From positions 124,001 to 188,000 of the forward strand of contig DASRDB010000011.1 in assembly GCA_035652815.1 (NCBI GenBank): a DNA stretch of 64,000 nucleotides, read 5' to 3'. This document shows, piece after piece, positions 35,169 to 42,703 of the stretch. A program made the position numbers and the translations under genes. The notes beneath the pieces were generated by a model, which saw only the letters and a list, made by a program, of their open reading frames with translations, had not been told where the DNA came from and did not search any database. The DNA comes from DASRDB01 sp035652815 (GTDB lineage Bacteria; Chloroflexota; Ktedonobacteria; Ktedonobacterales; Ktedonobacteraceae). Each line of letters starts with the position of its first letter. Position 1 is the stretch's first letter.

Positions 35169-35862
35169 ATTTGGCATGGCTCAACCTTCTCACCGCCTCC
35201 ACAATCAACCTGTGTTCCACCGCTTTCAGCCGTTCGTGCAGGCTTTCTTCTGTATCCCCAGGTTCAATGGAAACCTCTTCGCGGCAGATGACGGGGCCTG
35301 CGTCTACTTCGGGAGTGACGTAGTGGACGCTGCTGCCTGTGATTTTAACGCCTGCATCGAGGGCTTGTTTGACGGCGTGAAGGCCGCGAAAGACGGGGAT
35401 TTGGGTGCCGTTACTGGTAGTGTAGGTGCTGCCGGTACCATCATCGGGGAGCAGAGCGGGATGAATGTTGATGACGCGGTTGGGGAAGTGCGCGAGGAAA
35501 TCGGCGCTGAGGATGCGCATCCACCCGGCGAGGACGATCAGGTCTACCTGGAATTCGCTGAGAAGGTGGCGAAGGCGGTTTTCGCTCTCGGCGCGGTTTT
35601 GCCAGGGGAGAAAGCGCGTTGGAATGCCGGAATTTTGGGCGCGCACCAGGCCATAGGCGTCTGGCTGGTTACTGACGACGAGGGTGATTTGAACGCCAGG
35701 GAGTTCCTGGCGTTCAATGGCGTCAATCAGGGATTGCAGGTTGGTGCCGGAGCCAGAGATGAGGACGCCGAGACGGTAGGGCGGCTCGTCTGAGGCTTCG
35801 GACGCCTGCTTCGGTTTGCGCGAAATGCGCCACTCGTAAGATTGAGGCTGCTCGTTGCTCAA
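35167..35862 (-). CDS. purN: phosphoribosylglycinamide formyltransferase
   Basis: PurN transfers a formyl group from 10-formyl-THF to GAR. The 231-residue protein carries an unusual 28-residue polar N-terminal extension before LGVLISGSGTNLQSLID. The catalytic asparagine and histidine lie in VINIHPALLPD, with the conserved aspartate in GSSVHYVTPEVDAGPVI. The start overlaps the purE stop by four bases (ATGA), so it is translated in coupling with purE. It is the last gene of the purine cluster. An internal start after the extension cannot be excluded. Confidence 0.96.
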   Translation of the reverse strand: MSNEQPQSYEWRISRKPKQASEASDEPPYRLGVLISGSGTNLQSLIDAIERQELPGVQITLVVSNQPDAYGLVRAQNSGIPTRFLPWQNRAESENRLRHLLSEFQVDLIVLAGWMRILSADFLAHFPNRVINIHPALLPDDGTGSTYTTSNGTQIPVFRGLHAVKQALDAGVKITGSSVHYVTPEVDAGPVICREEVSIEPGDTEESLHERLKAVEHRLIVEAVRRLSHAK

Positions 35863-36341
35863 AGCTGTTGTACCTCTGAATCGGCCTGGGCCAGTTCGCT
35901 GACGAGGCGCTGTTTGTAGTCCTGGAGTCGGCTCTGCAATTGGGTATCGGAAAGAGCCAGGATTTTGGCGGCGAGTAGGGCGGCTCCTTCTGGCTCAAGA
36001 ATGGTGGGAGAGGCGATGCCAGATGGCAGGCGCAAAGATGAGAGTATATCCATGCCGCCGAAACGGTCGCTGTAGGGCGGGCAGGCGATGACGGGGAAGC
36101 GCGTGTTGGCATCGATGACCGCCGAAAGGGCGTTGGAGCGCCCGGCAATGGTGATGTAGACAAGCGGCTCCTGTCGATTTTCGTATTCCTCCAGGATTTC
36201 CAGAAGGCGGCGTGTGGCCTTGTGAGCAGAGCAGACGCGCATTTCGTAGCTGATCTCCAGCGCCTTCAAGGTTTTGGCGACGGATTGAGCGTGCGAAAGG
36301 TCGCCTTTGCTGCCCATGAGAATGACGATTTGTGATGGCAT
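35859..36341 (-). CDS. purE: AIR carboxylase, class II PurE type
   Basis: A 160-residue enzyme of the PurE family. It carries SAHK in place of the class I SAHRTP, and the stretch IAGRSNALSAVIDANTRFP then LSSLRLPSGIASPT. These resemble the class II enzymes of animals and Treponema, which carboxylate AIR directly with CO2, rather than class I N5-CAIR mutases with GAGGAAHLPG. No purK is present in the cluster, consistent with this. TAAAGGAGG-like bases are found before the ATG. It is separated from purD by a 57-base tandem repeat block. Confidence 0.9.
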   Translation of the reverse strand: MPSQIVILMGSKGDLSHAQSVAKTLKALEISYEMRVCSAHKATRRLLEILEEYENRQEPLVYITIAGRSNALSAVIDANTRFPVIACPPYSDRFGGMDILSSLRLPSGIASPTILEPEGAALLAAKILALSDTQLQSRLQDYKQRLVSELAQADSEVQQL

Positions 36342-36369
36342 GAATGTTATCCTCCTTTGTTGTTTTTAT

Positions 36370-36577
36370 GTAGGGGCGTGGGCTTGCCCCGCCCTCGTCC
36401 CTATACGAACCAATGGTATTCTTTGCGGTAAGGACGAGGGCGGGGCAAGCCCACGCCCCTACGGGTTTACGATAATTTGATAGTTGAGGGACGAGGGCGG
36501 GGCAAGCCCACGCCCCTACGGGTTTACGATAATTTGATAGTTGAGGGACGAGGGCGGGGCAAGCCCACGCCCCTACA
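36370..36577. repeat. repeat R5: inverted plus 57-base tandem copies
   Basis: The unit GTAGGGGCGTGGGCTTGCCC occurs once forward at 36370 and then three times reversed. The reversed cores start at 36432, 36489 and 36546, exactly 57 bases apart, separated by GGGTTTACGATAATTTGATA. The final copy supplies the purD stop codon. Confidence 0.85.
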
Positions 36578-37844
36578 GGGTACGTAAGCCGCGATGGGCG
36601 ATGTCGTGCCGATAGTGCATGCCCTCAAATGAGATGTGTTTGGTGGCCTCGTAGGCTCTGGCAAGGGCTTCTTGGAGGGTTGGGCCGCGAGCCGCGATGC
36701 TGAGGACGCGACCTCCGGCGGTGACAAGCTGGCCGTCTTTGAGGGCGGTTCCGGCGTGGAAGACCTGGACATCTGGGAGACGGCTGGCTTCCTGGATGCC
36801 GGAAATGGGCAGGCCGGTGCGGTATTTGCCGGGGTACCCGCCGGAAGCGAGGGTGATGCTGACAGCGTAGCCCGGTTTCCAGAGCGTGCTGCGTTTGACG
36901 GGCATGATTTCGGCAAAGTTTAAGACATTGAGCAGGTCTTCGCGCATGAGGAGCATGAGGGCCTGGGTTTCCGGGTCGCCGAAGCGGGTATTGTGTTCCA
37001 GCACCATTGGGCCGCGCTCGGTGAGCATGATGTTGGAATAGAGGACGCCGGAGAAATCGATGCCACGGGCTTTCATGGCGGAAAGGGTGGCGGCGACTAT
37101 TTCGCGGAAGATGCGCTGTTCTGTGTCCGTGTCTACAAAAGGGAGAGGGGTGTACGCGCCCATGCCGCCAGTATTGAGGCCTTCATCATGGTCGAGGGCG
37201 CGCTTGTGATCCTGGGTGAGGGTCAGGGGCAGGTAGTGGGTGCCTTTGCAGACGACGGTTGAGCCGATTTCATCGCCTTGCAGGTAATCTTCGATCACCA
37301 CTACGTCGCCTGCCGCGCCAAAGACGCGCTCGATCATCATTTGATGGATGGCATCGCGGGCGGTTTCCATGTCGAGCGCGACAATCGCGCCTTTTCCGGC
37401 GGCGTTGCCATCGGCCTTCACGACGACAGGCGCTCCGTGTTCTTCGAGATAGGCAAGGGCGGCTTTGGCATCGGTAAAGGTGCGATGCTGCGCGGTGGGA
37501 ATGCCTGCTTCGGTCATCAATTGTTTGGCGAAGGCTTTGCTGGCTTCAAGGGCTGCTCCTGCCGCGTTGGGGCCGAAGATGGGCAGGCCGCGCTCGCGGA
37601 AGAGGTTGCCAATGCCGAGAGTAAGTGGGGCTTCAGGGCCAACGACTGTGAGGTCTATTGCGTTGCGTTCAGCGAAATCCGCGAGTTGGGTTAAGGCGGT
37701 AGCTTCGATGGGAACGCATTCGGCGTAGGCGGCCATGCCAGGATTGCCCGGGGCGGCGTAGAGTTTGCTGACCTGCGGACTCTGAGCCAGTTTCCAGACC
37801 AGGGCGTGTTCGCGCGCGCCGGAGCCGATAACGAGAACGCGCAT
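36573..37844 (-). CDS. purD: phosphoribosylamine-glycine ligase
   Basis: PurD (GARS) joins phosphoribosylamine and glycine with ATP. The 423-residue ATP-grasp protein starts with VLVIGSGAREHALVWKLAQS and contains VVKADGNAAGKGAIVA and LEHNTRFGDPETQ with the metal-binding residues. The ATG overlaps the purF stop by one base (TAATG). The stop codon TAG is the start of the last R5 repeat, so the gene end may have been reshaped by the repeat. The final HRGLRTL is close to normal family ends. Confidence 0.97.
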   Translation of the reverse strand: MRVLVIGSGAREHALVWKLAQSPQVSKLYAAPGNPGMAAYAECVPIEATALTQLADFAERNAIDLTVVGPEAPLTLGIGNLFRERGLPIFGPNAAGAALEASKAFAKQLMTEAGIPTAQHRTFTDAKAALAYLEEHGAPVVVKADGNAAGKGAIVALDMETARDAIHQMMIERVFGAAGDVVVIEDYLQGDEIGSTVVCKGTHYLPLTLTQDHKRALDHDEGLNTGGMGAYTPLPFVDTDTEQRIFREIVAATLSAMKARGIDFSGVLYSNIMLTERGPMVLEHNTRFGDPETQALMLLMREDLLNVLNFAEIMPVKRSTLWKPGYAVSITLASGGYPGKYRTGLPISGIQEASRLPDVQVFHAGTALKDGQLVTAGGRVLSIAARGPTLQEALARAYEATKHISFEGMHYRHDIAHRGLRTL

Positions 37845-39451
37845 TATCTCACCTCTTCCGTCGCTGCCTGCATGTCATCCTGAGCGGAGCGAAGGGTCTC
37901 TCGTTCACTTTGTCGAGCCAGTGAGGGCTTGAGATCCTTCGCTGCGCTCAGGATGACATTTGGAGGCGGGTTTATGATATCTGGTGGCAGGTTTGTAATG
38001 GTTTGCGGGGCGATGTTCCGCGCCTGCGCCGGGTTAAAGGGCCAGCCTGCTGTGTCCATGCAGCCGTAGCAGAAGTTACTGTGAAGTACCGCTCTGGCTT
38101 CGGTCTCGCTCAGGGTGCATGTCTCGGTGACAGAGGCGAGGGCGCAACCCAGGCCGGGGAGGCTGAGGTAGCCGAGGCTATCGACGCCAATATAATTGGC
38201 GATTTCATCGACGGTGCGTCCGGCGGCGATCAGTTCCTGCTCCTGAGGGATGTCGATGCCGAAGTAGCAGGGATGGCGCAGCGGGGGCGAACTGGAGCGC
38301 AGGTGAATCTCCTTTACTTCCTGGTGGCGCAGTGCCGCGACAAGGCGTTTCATAGTGTTGCCGCGCACGATGGAATCATCCACGATGACCAGCCGTTTGC
38401 CCGCGATTTTGGGTTTGACCATGTTGAATTTGAGGTCTACTTCAAGCTGGCGCAGGCGCTGGTCGGGCTTGATGAAGGTGCGGTCGCTGTAGCGGTTTTT
38501 GATGATGGCCTGACCGTAGGGGATACCGGAAGCGGCAGAGTAGCCGAGCGCGGCGGGAATGGACGAGTCAGGCACGGGAACAACGAGGTCGGCCTGTACG
38601 GGATGCTCCTTCGCCAGTTCGCGGCCCAACGCCTCGCGGACGTTGTAGACGTACCTGTCACTCAGCTTGCTGGTGGCGTCGGAGAAGTAGATGTATTCGA
38701 AGACACAGAGGGAATGGCGTGATTTGCGAGCCAGGATTTCGGTGCGCATGCCCTGCTCGTCGATGGTGATGAGTTCGCCGGGAGCGACTTCACGCAGGAT
38801 GTCAGCGCCAATGCGGTCAAAGGCGCAGGATTCAGAGGCTACAATCCAGTGTTCGCCGATGCGACCCAGGCAGAGCGGGCGCATCCCCCAGGGGTCGCGC
38901 ATGGCGTAGAGCTTGCCTTCGGCCAGGATAACGAGACTGTACGCGCCATGCAAGAGAGGGAGCGTAGCCTGCATGCGCTCGCGCAAGGTGGGACCTTCGG
39001 CATGGAAGAGCAGGAGAGCAATGGCTTCGCTGTCGGTGGTGGATTGCAGGTATTCCTGGGGGAGTTGAGCGCGCAAGGCTTCGCCATTCACGAGGTTGCC
39101 ATTGTGGGCGACCGCGATGGTTTCGGAACGACCGCGCCACGCGCCGACGACAAAGGGGCCTGCATTCTCGACGCAGCTTGAGCCGGTAGTTGAGTAGCGG
39201 ACGTGACCGATGCCGCAATGGGTTTCAGGTAAGCCTGTACCTGTATCGGAAAAGACCTCACGGACTTTGCCCATGCGAATACGGCTGACGATGTTGCCAT
39301 CGGCAGTGTAGACGGCCATGCCCGCGCTCTCCTGGCCGCGATGTTGCAAGGCGGTCAGGGCGAGCGTGAGGTAGCCGCGCACGTCGATTGGCTCGCCACT
39401 GGGACGCGCGTAAATGCCTACGACTCCGCAGGCGTCATGTAGTCTCTCCAT
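37844..39451 (-). CDS. purF: amidophosphoribosyltransferase
   Basis: PurF makes phosphoribosylamine from PRPP and glutamine, the committed step. I chose ATG 39451 (AGGAGA before it); the longer frame is translated repeat. The start MERLHDACGVVGIYA puts the nucleophile Cys at position 8, implying removal of a short propeptide. The PRPP loop is VIVDDSIVRGNT. Cysteines in SLCVFEYIYFSD, HPCYFGID and NFCYGC match the Fe-S ligands of the Bacillus-type enzyme. The protein has 535 residues; the last 50 form an odd tail, of which about 28 residues are encoded by an R1 palindrome. Confidence 0.97.
   Translation of the reverse strand: MERLHDACGVVGIYARPSGEPIDVRGYLTLALTALQHRGQESAGMAVYTADGNIVSRIRMGKVREVFSDTGTGLPETHCGIGHVRYSTTGSSCVENAGPFVVGAWRGRSETIAVAHNGNLVNGEALRAQLPQEYLQSTTDSEAIALLLFHAEGPTLRERMQATLPLLHGAYSLVILAEGKLYAMRDPWGMRPLCLGRIGEHWIVASESCAFDRIGADILREVAPGELITIDEQGMRTEILARKSRHSLCVFEYIYFSDATSKLSDRYVYNVREALGRELAKEHPVQADLVVPVPDSSIPAALGYSAASGIPYGQAIIKNRYSDRTFIKPDQRLRQLEVDLKFNMVKPKIAGKRLVIVDDSIVRGNTMKRLVAALRHQEVKEIHLRSSSPPLRHPCYFGIDIPQEQELIAAGRTVDEIANYIGVDSLGYLSLPGLGCALASVTETCTLSETEARAVLHSNFCYGCMDTAGWPFNPAQARNIAPQTITNLPPDIINPPPNVILSAAKDLKPSLARQSERETLRSAQDDMQAATEEVR
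37873..37958. repeat. R1 repeat inside the purF coding end
   Basis: A typical R1 core read in frame through its whole length, giving NVILSAAKDLKPSLARQS and ERETLRSAQDD in PurF. The left arm has GCGGAGCGAAGGGTCTC, a slightly changed version. Confidence 0.85.
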
Positions 39452-39514
39452 GCTCTTCTCCTGGCTCCTTTTTGTGTTACAAACATCCGGTTGGAATCCG
39501 GTTCCCGTCTCTCC

Positions 39515-39684
39515 GCGTAGGGACAGGGGGCTGGGGGGCGGCGGAGTGGGGGCCTGGTGCCTGTCCCTGGGCGGGGTGGTGGAGTAAAAACGCCATTTGA
39601 CCACCCACGCGCCTTTTCCCCAGCCCCACCCCGGACAGGCACCAGGCCCCATCCGCCCAACCACACCGCCCCCTGTCCCTACGC
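39515..39684. repeat. repeat R6 between purC and purF
   Basis: Large imperfect palindrome with ends GCGTAGGGACAGGGGGC and GCCCCCTGTCCCTACGC, and inner GCCTGGTGCCTGTCC / GGACAGGCACCAGGC. Half-copies are found in purQM (42022-42120) and at 59309-59406. Confidence 0.8.
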
Positions 39685-39732
39685 GCGTTATCAACCATTA
39701 AACGTTCCTGCGCCGGTCCGTTTCCCGATGGG

Positions 39733-40500
39733 TTAAATTTTTAGTTTTCCGGTGAGGTCGGCGACCAGAGCGTAGCGGTCGGCGACGGTTTGCAGGTCGG
39801 CGGGGGTGACTTCTTTCAGGTTGCGGTAGATTTGTTTGTCGAGCATGCGGTTTTTGTCGCCGCCGGGCCAGAGCCGCCAGCTATCGTTGTCGATGACGTC
39901 GGCTACGAGCAGGTGGCCTTCGGGGTCGCGGCCAAATTCGATTTTGAGATCGACGAGCGTGACATCGACCGAGGCCCAGGCGCGTTCAAGGGTCTCGAAG
40001 ACGCGGATGCCCTGCTGCGCCATCCAGGCGATTTCTTCGCGGGTGGCAAGGTTCATTTGAATGATGTCGTCTTCCCAGATTTGCGGATCGTGGCGGGCGT
40101 CGTCCTTGAGGAAGGTTTCGACCAGGACAGGCTCGAAGCGGGTGCCTTCGCTGACTTCGGGATGGCGTTTGAGATAGGAGCCGGTGGCGATGCGGCGCAT
40201 GACCTGTTCGACGGGCAGCATTTTGCAGCGGCGCACCAGCAGGGTGGTGTCGTTGATCTGCTCTACGAAGTGGGTGTCGATGTCTTCCTGGTTGAGCAGG
40301 CGGAAGACGTTGGCGGTGGTGATGGTACTCCAGCGGCCTTTGCCTGTGAGTTCGTTGCGGCGCGCGCCATCGCCTGCTGTGATCTGATCTTTGCTGACCA
40401 TGTAGGCCAGGGCGGGATCATCGGGGTAAGCGTAGATCAGCTTGGTTTTGCCCTCGGCGAGCAAGGGACCGAATTGCGGCGTGTTCGGGTTGTTTATCAT
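39733..40500 (-). CDS. purC: SAICAR synthetase
   Basis: PurC condenses CAIR with aspartate using ATP. The protein has 255 residues with LLAEGKTKLIYAYPD, SKDQITAGDGA, a conserved VRRCKMLPVEQVMRRIATGS stretch and the C-terminal LVDLKIEFG and DVIDNDSWRLWPGGD. ATG 40500 follows AAAGGAAAA; the longest frame starts 23 codons earlier with no RBS and unlike the family. It is flanked by repeat-filled gaps of 240 and 281 bases, so it might have its own promoter. Confidence 0.97.
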   Translation of the reverse strand: MINNPNTPQFGPLLAEGKTKLIYAYPDDPALAYMVSKDQITAGDGARRNELTGKGRWSTITTANVFRLLNQEDIDTHFVEQINDTTLLVRRCKMLPVEQVMRRIATGSYLKRHPEVSEGTRFEPVLVETFLKDDARHDPQIWEDDIIQMNLATREEIAWMAQQGIRVFETLERAWASVDVTLVDLKIEFGRDPEGHLLVADVIDNDSWRLWPGGDKNRMLDKQIYRNLKEVTPADLQTVADRYALVADLTGKLKI

Positions 40501-40582
40501 GTTTGTTTTCCTTTCTGTTGTTATCCCCAGGATTTCTTCCTGAAGACGCCAGTATGAATTTTTACGCAATAATCGGAATTTC

Positions 40583-40658
40583 TGTAGGGACGCGATTCAT
40601 CGCGTCCGGCTGTTCGCGCTGATGCACACAGGTGGACGCGATGAATCGCGTCCCTACA
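40583..40658. repeat. palindromic repeat R2
   Basis: TGTAGGGACGCGATTCATCG and its complement at the right end, with an internal variable segment. It lies between purQM and purC. Confidence 0.85.
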
Positions 40659-40738
40659 GACATCCGCCGTATTATTTTTTCAATGTTCACGCGGGTGCCT
40701 CTACCAATCGATGGGCAGAGTGGCCCAAAGAAATAAGG

Positions 40739-42703
40739 TTATGTGAGCAAGACGCCGTTGCCCTCCTGTAAATGTCCAATAGGAAGCAGTTCCGGTAGGA
40801 GAGAACGGGCGCGGTCAGCGGATGCGGGTGCGAGGACCAGCACCATGCCGATGCCCATGTTGAAGGCGCGGTACACTTCGTCTCGCGCCACGTTGCCCAG
40901 GCGTTGGATGAGCGCGAAAAGCGGCGGCACCTGCCAGGAACTGGTTTCGATGACCGCCTGTATCCCTGACGGGAGAATGCGCGAGATGTTGCCCTCGAAG
41001 CCGCCGCCCGTGATGTGGGCGAGGCCCTTGAGGGGAATGTCCGCCTGCTCGCGCAACGCCTGGATTTCTGGCAAGTAGCAGCGATGCGGACGAAGCAGGG
41101 CATCAATGAGCGGCTCGCCGAGTTCTGGAAAAACGGTGTCCAGGGCGTAGTTTGCGAAGACGCGGCGGGCCAGCGAATAGCCGTTGGTGTGCAGACCGCT
41201 GGATGGCAGGCCAAGCAAAATATCACCGGGACGCATGGTTTCGGGACGCGGAATATTGGCGGTGTTCACGATGCCGACGATGGTTCCGGCGAGATCGAAT
41301 GCGCCGGGGAGATAGACGTCCGGCATTTCGGCGGTTTCGCCACCTAAGAGGGCGCAACCCGCATTCTGGCAGGCTCCGGCGACGCTGCGCACGATGGCGG
41401 CGGCGGCTTCCGGTTCCAGCTTGCCCATTGCGAGATAGTCCATGAAGAAAAGCGGTTTTGCGCCTGATGTGAGCAGGTCATTGACGGAATGGTTTACGAG
41501 ATCGAAGCCAATGGTATCGTAACGCCTTGCTTGAGAGGCGAGCAGGGTTTTAGTGCCGACGCCATCGGTCGAAGCAACCAGGGCGGGATGATCTATTTCG
41601 GATAGGTTTTTCAGGCTGTAGACGCCCGCGAACGCGCCCATACCTGCCAGGACTTCGGGGCCTTGCGTGGCGCGAACGGCCTGTTGCATGAGGGATTTGG
41701 CGGTATCGGCGGCGGCGATGTTGACGCCACTGGCTGCGTAGGATGTGGATGTTTGGCGCGCTAAGAAAGATTGGGCGTAGTGAAATGCGTTCTGGAAGAG
41801 CAGCAGACCATCGCCTTTGTCGTCGGAGCCGCGCCTCTGTGGATGTTGCAGGGCATGTACATAGCGTTCGGGATGGGGCATGAGGCCAAAGACGTTGCCT
41901 TGCGGGTTGCAGACGCCCGCGATGTTGGCAATTGAGCCGTTGGGATTGGCGGGATAGGGTATGTCCGCGAAAAGGGCAGAAATGGTGGTCTCGTATTCAG
42001 TATAGACCATTTCTCTCCCTGACGCGATTTGGAATTGGGGATCGTTTTGCCCCGCCGCCCCACCCCAGGGACAAGCACCAGGCCCCTTCCCCGCATCCCC
42101 CGACCCCTTGTCCCTACGCACGAGAGAGCTGTAGACCAGGGGGATTTGCTGGTTAGCCTGGAGTTGTTGCAGCAGGTCGGGTTGGGCAAGGACAAACTGG
42201 CCTTCACCATGAGCAACTGGGAGTTCGATAGTTGTATCGAGTCCTTGCGTAAAGATGCAGGCGCTGGGGAGCGGAGCGAGACGCACCCAGCGACATTCAA
42301 ATTGTGCAGAGGCGTTGATGGTTAGAGACGCGGCGGACTTAGAAGTATTTTTATCAAGCATGCCGGGGAGCAATCCGGCGCGGACGAGAACCTGGAAGCC
42401 GTTGCAGATGCCGAGGACGAGGCGGCCTTCGTCGATGAATTGATGTAACTGGTCGGAAAGATGAATGACCAGATTTTTGGCGAGCAGGGTGCCTGCGCCG
42501 AGGTCATCGCCGTAGGAGAAGCCGCCGGGGATGACCAGCAAGGTATAGTCGAGCAGGCGCTGCGGATCGCGAACGAGAGCATTGATGTGCAGCAGGTCGG
42601 TCGCGAAACCAGCAAGGTGACAGGCGTGGGCTGTTTCGCGATCACAGTTGATACCGGGAGCGCGCAAGACGAGGGCGCGTGGAAGCTGGGTTGAGGCGGT
42701 CAT
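40739..42703 (-). CDS. PurQ-PurM fusion: FGAM synthase glutaminase plus AIR synthetase
   Basis: A 654-residue bifunctional protein. Residues 1 to about 315 are PurQ, with the glutaminase nucleophile Cys100 in LVLGICNGFQ and the MPHPER His/Glu pair near 276-279. Residues about 320-654 are PurM, with TDGVGTKT, GFDLVNHSVND, GLLGGETAEMP-like CALLGGETAEMP and GLHTNGYSL. PurQ feeds ammonia to PurL for the FGAM step, and PurM closes the ring of its product, so the fusion joins consecutive steps. ATG 42703 overlaps the purL stop (ATGA) and has AAAGGAG. A repeat-encoded insert occupies residues about 195-230 in PurQ. Confidence 0.95.
   Translation of the reverse strand: MTASTQLPRALVLRAPGINCDRETAHACHLAGFATDLLHINALVRDPQRLLDYTLLVIPGGFSYGDDLGAGTLLAKNLVIHLSDQLHQFIDEGRLVLGICNGFQVLVRAGLLPGMLDKNTSKSAASLTINASAQFECRWVRLAPLPSACIFTQGLDTTIELPVAHGEGQFVLAQPDLLQQLQANQQIPLVYSSLVRRDKGSGDAGKGPGACPWGGAAGQNDPQFQIASGREMVYTEYETTISALFADIPYPANPNGSIANIAGVCNPQGNVFGLMPHPERYVHALQHPQRRGSDDKGDGLLLFQNAFHYAQSFLARQTSTSYAASGVNIAAADTAKSLMQQAVRATQGPEVLAGMGAFAGVYSLKNLSEIDHPALVASTDGVGTKTLLASQARRYDTIGFDLVNHSVNDLLTSGAKPLFFMDYLAMGKLEPEAAAAIVRSVAGACQNAGCALLGGETAEMPDVYLPGAFDLAGTIVGIVNTANIPRPETMRPGDILLGLPSSGLHTNGYSLARRVFANYALDTVFPELGEPLIDALLRPHRCYLPEIQALREQADIPLKGLAHITGGGFEGNISRILPSGIQAVIETSSWQVPPLFALIQRLGNVARDEVYRAFNMGIGMVLVLAPASADRARSLLPELLPIGHLQEGNGVLLT
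42022..42120. repeat. R6 half-copy inside the purQM coding sequence
   Basis: GACGCGATTTGGAATTGGGG through TTGTCCCTACGCA matches the R6 element at 59309-59406 over most of its length. It is read in frame, giving RRDKGSGDAGKGPGACPWGG and QNDPQFQIASGR. Confidence 0.85.

Noticed and set aside
36432..36577. Possible CRISPR array from 57-base periodic repeats
   Set aside because: Both the unit and the linker are constant, so there are no unique spacers, and no cas genes are in the window.
39452..39694. N-terminal extension of the purF frame
   Set aside because: It is translated R6 repeat rich in Pro and Gly. ATG 39451 has a ribosome-binding site and puts the catalytic Cys at residue 8.
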